A DNA stretch of 10,285 nucleotides from Cellvibrionaceae bacterium (GCA_030597965.1 JAUVQU010000076.1:1-10285); one strand, 5' to 3'. Numbered from the stretch's first letter, positions 1 to 6,810 are shown. Numbers and translations: made by a program. Notes: generated by a model from the sequence alone, not told the origin.

Positions 1-1015
1 CCTCAACCACTGGCGAAACAATTTCCAGGTGGGACGGGTTAAATGACATCGCCAGATGCACTTCACCACCTGGGGTCATTACATTTGATGAGAAACCCTG
101 GTGATATTTAACGTCACCAGAGCTATCGATAATGCGCTTACCTTCGAATTCGTCGAACAAATCTGCTGGGTTTTTACCCAGCACATTCACTAAAGTGTTC
201 AAACGCCCACGGTGAGCCATACCCAGGACGACTTCTTTTGCACCATGACCACCGGCACGGCGAATAGCGCCATCCAATAGTGGAATAAAACTCTCGGCAC
301 CTTCAAGTCCACAGCGCTTGGTACCTGGGTATTTACTGTCGAGATGACGCTCCATACCCTCTGCTGCAGTAAGGCGCGCTAAGATACGCTGACGGAAGTC
401 GTCTTTATATTCTGGGTTAGAGCGGACACTCTCTAAACGCTGCTGCAACCACTGCTTCTCTGAGAAGTCGGTGATATGCATGATCTCAGGACCGATACTG
501 CCGCAATAGGTTTTTTCAAGATCTGAAATTAATTCCCGCAGTGGCACTTCCTCATTTCCAAAGAAGGTATTACCGGTTTGGAATACAGTATCCAAATCAG
601 CCGGGGTTAGCCCATGAAAACCCAGCTCTAAATTTGCTGGTTGCTCTCGCTCCATCAGTGCCAAAGGATCGAGTGCCGCTTTTTGATGCCCGCGGAAGCG
701 GTAGGAGCTGACAAGCTCAACTACTTTTACCTGCTTGCGCTCGTGTTCTATATGGGCGCCACCGGAACCAGGCGCAACCAATGGACGCGCACGATTTTTA
801 CCGAGCAATTCAAAATGTTCGCGAATGGTAGAGTGAGGGGTATCCTGAGTAACGACACCCTCTATACGCGGAAGTTGATCGAAATAATCACGCCATTCCT
901 CAGGAACAGCATTAGGATCATGTAAATAGGTATCGTAGAGATCTTCTACATAGGCCGCATTCCCACCAGAAATATGGGAAGTACTCCACAGTAGCTCCAT
1001 GACGCTTTCTTGCAT
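1..1015 (-). CDS. sucA: 2-oxoglutarate dehydrogenase E1 component (SucA), N-terminal part, cut by window edge
   Basis: Thiamine-diphosphate-dependent E1 subunit that decarboxylates 2-oxoglutarate and passes the succinyl group to the lipoyl domain of E2 (SucB) in the cytosolic TCA-cycle complex. I translated the minus strand from ATG at 1015 and found 338 uninterrupted codons to the left edge; the family is about 930-940 residues, so roughly the last 600 lie outside. The N-terminal segment (MQESVMELLWSTSHISGGNA) resembles E. coli SucA. Landmarks are YRFRGH near residues 105-110, EVVLGMAHRGRLN at 261-273 with the conserved active-site His268, DVKYHQGFSS at 301-310, and FNPSHLEIVSPVVE at 325-338. 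The start is supported by an AAGGGTGGG ribosome-binding-like sequence about 6 bases upstream. A 398 bp gap with terminators separates it from sdhB, so it probably has its own promoter; sucB is expected next, beyond the window. No frameshift seen. Confidence 0.96.
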   Translation of the reverse strand, partial: MQESVMELLWSTSHISGGNAAYVEDLYDTYLHDPNAVPEEWRDYFDQLPRIEGVVTQDTPHSTIREHFELLGKNRARPLVAPGSGGAHIEHERKQVKVVELVSSYRFRGHQKAALDPLALMEREQPANLELGFHGLTPADLDTVFQTGNTFFGNEEVPLRELISDLEKTYCGSIGPEIMHITDFSEKQWLQQRLESVRSNPEYKDDFRQRILARLTAAEGMERHLDSKYPGTKRCGLEGAESFIPLLDGAIRRAGGHGAKEVVLGMAHRGRLNTLVNVLGKNPADLFDEFEGKRIIDSSGDVKYHQGFSSNVMTPGGEVHLAMSFNPSHLEIVSPVVE

Positions 1016-1184
1016 TTGTGCCCACCCTTAATTTGGTACGACTGACAAGTAAATCATCACAGTCTGAGGCCGGAAACTCACACCAACCAATAATGGCCAA
1101 TAGTATTCACCGACTATCAAAATATTGCATGTCCTAGGCCAAACGCATCCAGTAAGCACCAAAGACTATTCTGTTTACTTGTTC

Positions 1185-1235
1185 AGTTAGCTCGAGACCG
1201 ATGTTTGCATCTGCTCGATATAGCTCCTGCTAACT
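1185..1235 (-). promoter_or_regulatory. Compound hairpin in the sucA upstream region
   Basis: Three nested complementary segments are visible: AGTTAGC (1185-1191) with GCTAACT (1229-1235), TCGAG (1192-1196) with CTCGA (1214-1218), and GATG (1200-1203) with CATC (1208-1211) around a TTTG loop. A 10-base bulge (1219-1228) separates the outer two stems. It directly follows the T-tract of the terminator at 1236-1263 and lies about 170 bases upstream of the sucA start. It could be part of a sucA leader RNA or an operator, or it could be chance. No function is assigned, and I found no convincing sigma-70 promoter for sucA in this gap. Confidence 0.3.
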
Positions 1236-1263
1236 AAAAAAGCCCGATCTTGTGGATCCGGCT
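1236..1263 (-). terminator. Intrinsic terminator of the sdh operon, upstream of sucA
   Basis: Read on the minus strand, AGCCGGATC, loop CACAA and GATCGGGCT form a 9-position stem with one G-G mismatch, followed by an uninterrupted T-run (six Ts counting the last stem base). The plus-strand reading has no T-tract, so it is directional and stops transcription coming from sdhB. It lies about 150 bp after the sdhB stop and about 220 bp before the sucA start, and implies that most sdh transcripts end before sucA. Confidence 0.75.
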
Positions 1264-1399
1264 ACTCACACAGGCAAATGCCACGAGTATGCAACACCGC
1301 CTTGATTTCAATCTTCAATGCCAACTTCAACAGTTACCTGTATCCATCGGCAAGGCTCTGCAGTAAATGCCATCCATGGTCACGTAATAAAATTATCGA

Positions 1400-1425
1400 G
1401 ATAAAAGCGCTACTTAGGTAGCGCT
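1400..1425 (-). terminator. Perfect hairpin with the sdhB stop codon in its loop; weak terminator or mRNA 3'-end structure
   Basis: AGCGCTAC (1406-1413) and GTAGCGCT (1418-1425) are perfect 8 bp arms around a four-base loop. Three bases of the loop (1414-1416) are the sdhB TAA stop read on the minus strand, and the right arm encodes the last sdhB codons. The hairpin is followed on the minus strand by only a short TTTTAT tract. It may be a weak terminator upstream of the stronger one at 1236-1263, or protect the operon mRNA from 3' exonucleases. Confidence 0.5.
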
Positions 1426-2118
1426 CTGAATCAACATATTGCGGATGTGGCCAATCGCACGGGTTGGGTTCAAACCCTTAGGACATACAGCAACACAGTT
1501 CTGAATACCGTGGCAGCGGAATACACTGAACGGATCATCAAGGTTTGCCAAACGCTCAACAGTGGCCATATCACGGCTATCGGCCAGGAAGCGGTAAGCC
1601 TGTAGCAAGCCAGCTGGACCGATGAACTTGTCTGGATTCCACCAGAAAGATGGGCAACTAGTAGAACAACATGCACAGAGAATACATTCGTACAGGCCAT
1701 CCAACTTTGCACGATCTTCTGGAGACTGCAGGCGTTCAATCGCTGGTGGTGGAGTATCATTCTGCAAGTATGGCTCAATTTTCTCGTACTGAGCGTAAAA
1801 CTGACTCATGTCGATCACAAGGTCACGGATCACGGGAAGACCAGGCAGTGGCCGCAAGATCAACTTACCGCCGGTTACACACTCAGACAGAGGCTTAACA
1901 CACGCCAAACCATTCTTACCATTGATGTTCATGCCATCGGAGCCACATACACCCTCACGACAAGAGCGACGGTACGCCAAAGATGGGTCCTGAGCCTTTA
2001 GCAGTTCCAACACATCCAGAACCATCAAGTCTTTACCCTGAGTATCGACTTCGTAGTCCTGCATGTAAGGTGCTTCATCCGTTTCCGGGTTGTAACGATA
2101 TATTTCTACTTTCAACAT
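1414..2118 (-). CDS. sdhB: Succinate dehydrogenase iron-sulfur subunit (SdhB)
   Basis: The electron-transfer subunit of complex II, carrying electrons from the FAD of SdhA through three Fe-S clusters to the ubiquinone site at the membrane. It has 234 residues, against 238 in E. coli. The N-terminal ferredoxin domain holds the [2Fe-2S] ligands Cys53, Cys58, Asp61 and Cys73 (RRSCREGVCGSDG); the Asp in place of a fourth Cys is as in E. coli SdhB. The C-terminal domain has CILCACCSTSCP (145-156), giving [4Fe-4S] ligands Cys145, Cys148, Cys151 and Cys212 and [3Fe-4S] ligands Cys155, Cys202 and Cys208, by alignment to E. coli. ATG at 2118 follows a GGGGAGA ribosome-binding sequence and lies 17 bases after the sdhA stop, so it is co-translated as the last gene of the operon. 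No anomalies. Confidence 0.98.
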   Translation of the reverse strand: MLKVEIYRYNPETDEAPYMQDYEVDTQGKDLMVLDVLELLKAQDPSLAYRRSCREGVCGSDGMNINGKNGLACVKPLSECVTGGKLILRPLPGLPVIRDLVIDMSQFYAQYEKIEPYLQNDTPPPAIERLQSPEDRAKLDGLYECILCACCSTSCPSFWWNPDKFIGPAGLLQAYRFLADSRDMATVERLANLDDPFSVFRCHGIQNCVAVCPKGLNPTRAIGHIRNMLIQSAT

Positions 2119-2135
2119 TATTCTGCTCTCCCCAA

Positions 2136-3908
2136 TTAGTAGGTACGAATCTTAGGCTCAAACGTTGGCATAGTTTTCGGCGTGAAATTCACATCACGCT
2201 TACCAACACGTTTGTCCTCAGGGAAGTACATGGAGTGACACAACCAGTTTTCATCATCGCGATCTTGGAAATCGTCACGGGCGTGAGCACCACGGGATTC
2301 TTTACGTTCTTCAGCAGCAATGGCGGTTGCCTCAGCAACTTCCAACAAGTTCTGAAGCTCAAGCGCTTCAATGCGTGCTGTGTTGAACGCGTTAGACTTA
2401 TCATCCAGCTTAACGTTATTGATACGCTGACGCAGATCGGCCAATTTCTTAATGCCTTCCTGCATGAACTCACCCTTACGGAATACACCGAAGTGGTTCT
2501 GCATAACACCCTGCAACTCAGTACGCAGAGCTGTAGCATTTTCACCATCGTTGGTGTTATTCAGAGCATTCAAGCGAGTCATGGCCGCTTCAATGTCAGA
2601 ATCCGTCGCTTCGCGATGATCGATACCTTCACGCAGTGCCTTCTCAATAAACAAGCCAGAAGCGCGTCCAAATACAATCAGGTCAAGCAGTGAGTTACCA
2701 CCCAAGCGGTTGGCACCGTGTACCGATACACAAGCCACTTCACCACAAGCGTAGAAGCCGTCAATGATTTTGTCGTTACCGTTAGCGTCCACAGTCAGAG
2801 CCTGACCATTAACGTTAGTGGGAATACCACCCATCATATAGTGACAAGTTGGAATAACTGGGATTGGTTCTTTAACCGGGTCAGCGTGAGCAAAGGTACG
2901 GGATAGCTCAAGAATACCAGGCAGTTTTGCGTTCAAAGTTTCTTCACCTAGGTGATCCAACTTCAAGAACACATGATCGCCATTCTCGCCACAACCGCGT
3001 CCGTCGAGAATCTCCAGAACTATAGAGCGAGCTACAACGTCACGACCTGCAAGATCTTTCGCGTTTGGCGCGTAACGCTCCATGAAACGTTCACCGTCTT
3101 TATTTACAAGGTAGCCGCCTTCACCGCGACAACCTTCTGTAACCAGTACACCAGCACCGGCAATACCGGTTGGGTGGAACTGCCACATTTCAATATCTTG
3201 TACCGGGAAGCCAGCGCGCAACGACATACCAAGACCGTCACCAGTATTAATGTGAGCGTTAGTAGTGGAAGCGAAGATACGGCCCGCACCACCAGTAGCG
3301 AATACAGTGGCCTTAGACTTAACGTAAACAACTTCGCCATCTTCCATATTCATGGCAATAACACCAGTAACCACACCGTCCTGGTTCTTAACGATATCGA
3401 CCGCGAACCATTCGTTTAGGAATACAGTGTTGTTCTTAATATTACCCTGATAAAGGGTGTGCAATAGAGCGTGACCTGTACGGTCAGCCGCAGCACAGGT
3501 ACGAGCGGCCTGACCACCCTTACCAAAATCTTTAGATTGACCACCGAAAGGACGCTGATAAATACGACCTTCTTCAGTACGCGAGAAAGGCATACCCATG
3601 TGATCCAATTCATAGACCGCTTCTGGGCCTACGCTACACATGTATTCGATAGCCTCTTGGTCTCCGATGTAATCAGAGCCCTTAATGGTATCGTACATGT
3701 GCCAACGCCAATCATCATTTGCATCGTCAGATGCGATCGCACAAGTAATACCGCCCTGAGCGGATACAGTGTGTGAACGGGTTGGAAATACTTTAGTGAT
3801 AACTGCGGTCTTGTAGCCGGACTGAGCCAACTGTAGTGCCGCGCGCATACCAGCGCCGCCGCCACCAATCACAATACCGTCAAAAGAAATCGTACGCATA
3901 TTAGACAT
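2136..3908 (-). CDS. sdhA: Succinate dehydrogenase flavoprotein subunit (SdhA)
   Basis: Catalytic subunit of complex II; it oxidises succinate to fumarate on the cytoplasmic face with covalently bound FAD. It has 590 residues, against 588 in E. coli. The Rossmann dinucleotide motif GIVIGGGGAGMRAA is at 11-24. TRSHTVSAQGG contains His46, matching the His that carries the 8-alpha FAD linkage. QFHPTG (243-248), TEGCRGEGG (257-265), AGRD with Arg289, CHYMMGG with His356, and GANRLGGNSLLD with Arg401 are the substrate and active-site landmarks by family alignment. The C-terminal helical domain ends in KIRTY. ATG at 3908 begins three bases after the sdhD stop, with a GGGGA sequence upstream inside the sdhD end. 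Met4 is an alternative start, but with poorer upstream sequence. It shares the operon with sdhCDB. Several open frames antisense to it are coding shadows. Confidence 0.98.
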   Translation of the reverse strand: MSNMRTISFDGIVIGGGGAGMRAALQLAQSGYKTAVITKVFPTRSHTVSAQGGITCAIASDDANDDWRWHMYDTIKGSDYIGDQEAIEYMCSVGPEAVYELDHMGMPFSRTEEGRIYQRPFGGQSKDFGKGGQAARTCAAADRTGHALLHTLYQGNIKNNTVFLNEWFAVDIVKNQDGVVTGVIAMNMEDGEVVYVKSKATVFATGGAGRIFASTTNAHINTGDGLGMSLRAGFPVQDIEMWQFHPTGIAGAGVLVTEGCRGEGGYLVNKDGERFMERYAPNAKDLAGRDVVARSIVLEILDGRGCGENGDHVFLKLDHLGEETLNAKLPGILELSRTFAHADPVKEPIPVIPTCHYMMGGIPTNVNGQALTVDANGNDKIIDGFYACGEVACVSVHGANRLGGNSLLDLIVFGRASGLFIEKALREGIDHREATDSDIEAAMTRLNALNNTNDGENATALRTELQGVMQNHFGVFRKGEFMQEGIKKLADLRQRINNVKLDDKSNAFNTARIEALELQNLLEVAEATAIAAEERKESRGAHARDDFQDRDDENWLCHSMYFPEDKRVGKRDVNFTPKTMPTFEPKIRTY

Positions 3909-3911
3909 TAC

Positions 3912-4280
3912 TTAAAATCCCCACAAAATTTCGATACCCCAAAGAACGTAAGTCGCAGTGACTACGCCCAGTACCATCTGTGCAATCACTCGAAGGAATG
4001 TTGCTTTGGCACCCATCATGCGGGTTGTTAAATAATCAGTCAGAATAGCCCACAGGCCAATCCATGCGTGTGCTGCAATAGACAACAATGCTGCCAAACT
4101 GAAGATACGCACACCGAAATATGAAAATAAAGTGCTCCACTGCTCGTAACCCAAATCAGGGGTACAAACGATATAGCCCACTATAAAAACAGTGTACGCA
4201 GCCAGGATAACGGCTGTAATACGCTGAACCATCCAGTCATAAAGACCAGAACGACCGAAACTCGTAATTGAAGTTACCAT
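3912..4280 (-). CDS. sdhD: Succinate dehydrogenase membrane anchor subunit (SdhD)
   Basis: Small integral membrane subunit that, with SdhC, anchors SdhAB, binds heme b and forms the ubiquinone site. It has 122 residues from ATG 4280, against 115 in E. coli, and three hydrophobic segments near 20-40, 52-75 and 93-118. SIAAHAWIGLW (67-77) and LTDYL contain His71 and Asp82-Tyr83, at the same positions as the E. coli heme ligand and the quinone-site tyrosine. The frame is open to a TTG at 4286, but ATG 4280 aligns with the E. coli start (MV-S...GR-G) and has a GGCGGGGG sequence 7 bases upstream. It overlaps the sdhC end by 7 bases (ATGGTAA), a sign of translational coupling, and ends three bases before sdhA. 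Confidence 0.95.
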   Translation of the reverse strand: MVTSITSFGRSGLYDWMVQRITAVILAAYTVFIVGYIVCTPDLGYEQWSTLFSYFGVRIFSLAALLSIAAHAWIGLWAILTDYLTTRMMGAKATFLRVIAQMVLGVVTATYVLWGIEILWGF

Positions 4281-4648
4281 ACCCAAACCCCCGCCAATAC
4301 GATAAGAATCGCTGCAACAACAAAGGCGATCTTGGCGCCATTCTGGCCGCCTTCTAAAGTTTCACCGATACCGCAATCCATAATTAGGTGACGGATACCC
4401 GCTACCATGTGATAAGCCAATGCCGCCAAGCTGCCCCAGATAATAATCTGTGGCAGTGGTGTATTTATTGACTCTTTTAATTCAGCAAAGCTGGCTGCCG
4501 ACTCAAGACTGGCATCGAGCATGTAGAGCAAAATACCCGCTACAGCGTAAAGGATGACGCCAGAGACCCGATGCAATATCGAGATATAGGCAGTAATTGG
4601 GAGTTTTATTGTGGAAATGTCGAGATTGACAGGTCTATTCTTATTCAC
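4274..4648 (-). CDS. sdhC: Succinate dehydrogenase cytochrome b556 subunit (SdhC)
   Basis: First gene of the operon; the membrane cytochrome b subunit of complex II. It has 124 residues, against 129 in E. coli. Family signatures are RPVNLD (5-10) and SILHRVSGV (23-31), holding Ser23 and Arg27, which match the E. coli quinone-site Ser27 and Arg31. LAYHMVAGIRHLIMD contains His80, matching heme ligand His84. Three membrane segments lie near 21-44, 68-88 and 104-124. The start codon is GTG (4646-4648), the only credible one, because the protein already matches the family from residue 4 and no upstream start is in frame. The nearest Shine-Dalgarno-like sequence, AAGGTG, is about 10 bases away, slightly long. 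A GCCTG-AAAA-CAGGC hairpin (4670-4683) sits just upstream of it. Transcription probably comes from the promoter at 4778-4806. Confidence 0.96.
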   Translation of the reverse strand: MNKNRPVNLDISTIKLPITAYISILHRVSGVILYAVAGILLYMLDASLESAASFAELKESINTPLPQIIIWGSLAALAYHMVAGIRHLIMDCGIGETLEGGQNGAKIAFVVAAILIVLAGVWVW

Positions 4649-4777
4649 TGTTGAATCACACCTTATTAAGCCTGAAAACAGGCGAAAACGAAGTCTGCGG
4701 CACTTATTGCCACAAATCCCTCAAAGCATAGGCAGTTAGTCTGACTTGCGCCAACCACCCCCTGCGAGACGCGCGAA

Positions 4778-4806
4778 ATTATAGTGATGTGGCATGTAAA
4801 ACACAA
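4778..4806 (-). promoter_or_regulatory. Sigma-70 type promoter for sdhCDAB
   Basis: On the minus strand, TTGTGT (4801-4806) and a perfect TATAAT (4778-4783) are separated by 17 bases. The -10 is ideal and the -35 matches only three of six positions, so an activator may be needed. The predicted transcription start near 4771 gives a leader of about 120 nt before the sdhC GTG. I saw no good Fnr/Anr or Fur box around it. Confidence 0.6.
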
Positions 4807-5024
4807 CAAAATAGAATAATTTCAAATACTTCATTTGCGCAGATCAATATATGCACCGAAAGCTTACGTAAATGCTACATAATGATGCGAGAATAATGCG
4901 CGCAGATTGGGACAATCTCGTTAAAACGTCACACGAGTGACTTTATACTAGGAATATCTTATTTAAACTACCCAGACAAAAGTAGAATTGCCTGCTTCAT
5001 TTATATGGGTATCCTCGTTAAATA

Positions 5025-5088
5025 TTCGCTAGCAGGGCTAGCTCCTACAAATAAGCACCCCCCTGTAGAAGCTAGCCCTGCTGTCGAA
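5025..5088. repeat. Pair of facing REP-like units (REP doublet) between the divergent promoters
   Basis: The left unit (5025-5049) starts TTCG and ends GCTCCTACA, with a perfect internal stem GCTAGC-AGG-GCTAGC. The right unit (5064-5088) is its inverted copy, matching at 22 of 25 positions, across a 14-base spacer ending in a C-run. The whole 64 bp can fold into one long hairpin. Termini are the same as in the units at 9647-9671 and 9806-9829. The layout resembles Pseudomonas REP doublets (REPINs), which are mobilised by RAYT transposases encoded elsewhere in the genome. The position between divergent promoters is unusual, as REPs usually sit after gene ends. Confidence 0.75.
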
Positions 5089-5141
5089 CCAAATTCAGGC
5101 AAAATTAAAAGACTGAGCAGCCATACACCAATACAAACCAA

Positions 5142-5163
5142 AAATGTGTAACTTTTCACTCAA
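5142..5163 (+). promoter_or_regulatory. Possible Crp/Vfr binding site upstream of gltA
   Basis: TGTGT (5145-5149), six bases, then TCACT (5156-5160) matches the TGTGA-N6-TCACA consensus at eight of ten core positions, with an AAA flank on the left. Its centre is about 90 bases before the predicted gltA transcription start, a distance compatible with class I activation. It is a single weak match in an AT-rich region, so it is only a candidate. Confidence 0.3.
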
Positions 5164-5208
5164 GTATGTGCATTTTCGGTCAGACCGACGGAGACATGAC
5201 AAATTCAT

Positions 5209-5236
5209 TTGACAATCTTTACCCGCAGCTTATAGT
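5209..5236 (+). promoter_or_regulatory. Sigma-70 promoter of gltA
   Basis: Perfect -35 TTGACA (5209-5214), 16-base spacer, and -10 TATAGT (5231-5236, five of six). The expected transcription start is near 5243, giving a leader of about 78 nt. This is the strongest promoter-like sequence in the window. Confidence 0.8.
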
Positions 5237-5255
5237 GTGGCCGCCTACTCTATAC

Positions 5256-5287
5256 AGTTGGTGCAATACCACTAAAAGCACCTAACT
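5256..5287 (+). promoter_or_regulatory. Hairpin in the gltA 5' leader
   Basis: AGTT then GGTGC (5256-5264, with the T at 5259 flanking the bulge) pairs with GCACC, a bulged T (5283) and AACT (5284-5287): nine base pairs around a 13-base loop. It lies inside the predicted leader, about 23 bases before the Shine-Dalgarno sequence. It could stabilise the 5' end or be a regulator target. There is no T-tract, so it is not a terminator. Confidence 0.35.
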
Positions 5288-5320
5288 ACATAAATACAAA
5301 TACTTTCACAGGAGCCCGTG

Positions 5321-6613
5321 ATGACTGACAAGAAAGCCCAATTATCGGTCGACGGTCTGGATCAACCCATTGAACTGCCAATATATTCTGGCACTCAAGG
5401 TCCCGACGTTATTGATGTAACCAGTTTAACCAGCAAAGGTTACTTCACCTACGACCCAGGTTTTATGTCTACTGGCTCATGCGAATCAAAGATCACCTTC
5501 ATTGATGGTGGTAAGGGCGTACTGCTTCACGGCGGCTACCCTATTGATCAACTCGCAGATAACTCTGACTACCTGGAGACTTGCTACCTACTGCTTCACG
5601 GAGAGCTGCCTAACAAGGTTCAAAAAGAAGAATTTGTAAACATCATCACCAATCACACCATGGTGCATGAGAACATTAGAGGTTTCTTCAATGGGTTCCG
5701 CGCAGACGCACACCCAATGTCCATGATGTGCAGCGTAGTCGGCGCACTGTCTTCGTTCTATCACGACTCACTGGACATCACCGACCCTAAACAGCGCATA
5801 ATTTCTGCTCATCGCCTGATCGCCAAAATGCCAACCATTGCCGCCATGTGCTACAAGCACCATGTAGGCCAGCCGTTCATGTACCCAAATAACAGCCTCT
5901 CTTACTCCGAGAACTTCCTGAACATGATGTTCGGTACGCCTTGTGACGCAGAGCCAAACATTAACCCGGTATTGGCTCGCGCAATGGATAAGATCTTCCT
6001 GTTGCACGCTGATCACGAGCAGAACGCTTCAACCTCTACCGTACGCCTGGCTGGCTCCTCTGGCGCCAACCCATTCGTCTGTATCGCTGCCGGTATTGCT
6101 ACCTTGTGGGGGCCTGCACACGGTGGCGCCAACGAAGCCGTACTGAATATGCTTGATGAGATCGGCACGGTTGATAACATCGACGAGTACGTTGCCCGGG
6201 CAAAAGACAAGAACGACCCATTCCGCCTAATGGGCTTCGGTCACCGCGTTTACAAGAACTTTGACCCACGCGCCAAAGTGATGAAAGAAACTTGTGACGA
6301 AGTATTGACTGAACTCGGCATTGTCGACGACCATCAGCTGGCCATCGCTAAGCGCCTTGAAGAAATCGCCCTGAGCGATCCTTACTTCATCGAGAAGAAA
6401 CTCTACCCGAACGTAGACTTCTACTCAGGCATCATCATGAAAGCGATTGGTATCCCTACTGAGATGTTCACCGTAATCTTTGCTACGGGTCGCGTCTCTG
6501 GTTGGATCGCCCACTGGAACGAAATGATCAGCCACCCTTACAAGATCGGCCGTCCCCGTCAGCTATACACCGGCTACACGCCACGTGATTTTACACCTCT
6601 GGAAGAGCGTTAA
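5321..6613 (+). CDS. gltA: Citrate synthase, type II (GltA)
   Basis: Condenses acetyl-CoA with oxaloacetate to give citrate, the entry step of the TCA cycle; a cytosolic enzyme, hexameric in this class. It has 430 residues, against 427 in E. coli. HADHEQNAS is at 229-237. WGPAHGGANEA contains catalytic His267, MGFGHRVYKN contains His308 and PNVDFYSG contains Asp366, equivalent to E. coli His264, His305 and Asp362. Tyr147, Arg165, Lys169 and Cys208 match the NADH-inhibition site of the E. coli enzyme, so allosteric NADH inhibition is likely (inference). ATG 5321 is preferred over the in-frame GTG at 5318, because AGGAG (5310-5314) sits six bases upstream of the ATG and the protein then begins MTDKKAQL, like the family. 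It is transcribed away from sdhCDAB and ends at a strong terminator. Confidence 0.98.
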   Translation: MTDKKAQLSVDGLDQPIELPIYSGTQGPDVIDVTSLTSKGYFTYDPGFMSTGSCESKITFIDGGKGVLLHGGYPIDQLADNSDYLETCYLLLHGELPNKVQKEEFVNIITNHTMVHENIRGFFNGFRADAHPMSMMCSVVGALSSFYHDSLDITDPKQRIISAHRLIAKMPTIAAMCYKHHVGQPFMYPNNSLSYSENFLNMMFGTPCDAEPNINPVLARAMDKIFLLHADHEQNASTSTVRLAGSSGANPFVCIAAGIATLWGPAHGGANEAVLNMLDEIGTVDNIDEYVARAKDKNDPFRLMGFGHRVYKNFDPRAKVMKETCDEVLTELGIVDDHQLAIAKRLEEIALSDPYFIEKKLYPNVDFYSGIIMKAIGIPTEMFTVIFATGRVSGWIAHWNEMISHPYKIGRPRQLYTGYTPRDFTPLEER

Positions 6614-6631
6614 TTTAACGCCCAACCTAAT

Positions 6632-6657
6632 AAAAAGGCCGCTACTGCGGCCTTTTT
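6632..6657 (+). terminator. Intrinsic terminator of gltA
   Basis: AAAAAGGCCGC (6632-6642), loop TACT, and GCGGCCTTTTT (6647-6657), with one further T, form a perfect 11 bp arm pair whose GC core (GGCCGC) is followed by a T-run. It is 19 bases after the gltA stop. The A-tract on the left makes it potentially bidirectional. Confidence 0.92.
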
Positions 6658-6684
6658 TGCATCCGGCTTTCTGCATTGCCGAGA

Positions 6685-6778
6685 TTCGCTCAAGGTGAAT
6701 TGTTGCGTAGCAACAAGAGAGGGCACCCTGGGGTGTGCAAAGCACCAAAAGTAGGCCCTCTTAAGGGAGCCCCCACAA
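6685..6778 (+). repeat. 94 bp dispersed structured repeat, copy A
   Basis: It matches the reverse complement of 9695-9788 at 86 of 94 positions with no gaps. It begins TTCGCTCAAGG and ends GGGAGCCCCCACAA; in the other copy the end reads GCTCCTACAA, exactly the tail of the short REP-like units here. Internal hairpins are a perfect TTGTTGC-GTA-GCAACAA, then GCACCC-TGGG-GTGTGC (one mismatch), then GGCCCT-CTTA-AGGGAGCC (two-base bulge). It lies between the gltA terminator and the thioesterase gene, ending 32 bases before the latter's ATG. I recognise no coding content. Confidence 0.85.
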
Positions 6779-6810
6779 TAAGTAAAAGCTGAACTAAAGC
6801 AGTAAACATT

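Larger units (their letters stand above)
4649..5320. other. Divergent sdhC/gltA regulatory region, 672 bp
   Basis: I see no credible gene here. From left to right it holds the sdhC leader with a small hairpin (4670-4683), the sdh promoter (4778-4806), and two neighbouring short palindromes: AGATTG-GGA-CAATCT (4904-4918) and GTCAC-ACGA-GTGAC (4928-4941). Then come two facing REP-like units (5025-5088), a Crp/Vfr-like site (5142-5163), the gltA promoter (5209-5236) and a gltA leader hairpin (5256-5287). The stretch 4942-5024 shows nothing I can name beyond AT-rich sequence. Confidence 0.7.

Noticed and set aside
918..1100. 60-codon minus-strand frame overlapping the sucA start
   Set aside because: Different frame from sucA with no family resemblance; the sucA frame is strongly supported.
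1202..1222. Tiny minus-strand ORF (7 codons, ATG near 1211) preceded by AGGAG, as a leader peptide for sucA
   Set aside because: Spacing of about 13 bases is too long and the peptide has no regulatory-codon pattern.
1983..2693. 236-codon open frame on the plus strand, antisense to the sdhA end and sdhB start
   Set aside because: The minus strand encodes unmistakable SdhA and SdhB across it; the antisense product resembles nothing I know and has no start-site support.
2952..3776. Plus-strand open frames of 155 and 101 codons inside sdhA
   Set aside because: Shadows of the sdhA codon pattern; no ribosome-binding site or recognisable domain.
4281..4286. TTG at 4286 as the sdhD start
   Set aside because: ATG 4280 aligns with the E. 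coli SdhD start and has a better-spaced ribosome-binding sequence.
4831..4848. Fnr/Anr-like box (ATCAA half-site) upstream of sdh
   Set aside because: Only one half-site is good; the other half matches poorly, about seven of ten positions overall.
4878..4902. Fur-box-like ATAATGATG...ATAATG
   Set aside because: It does not keep the hexamer spacing of a Fur box and reads more like AT-rich direct repetition.
5318..5320. GTG at 5318 as the gltA start
   Set aside because: The adjacent ATG 5321 has ideal spacing from AGGAG and matches the family N-terminus.
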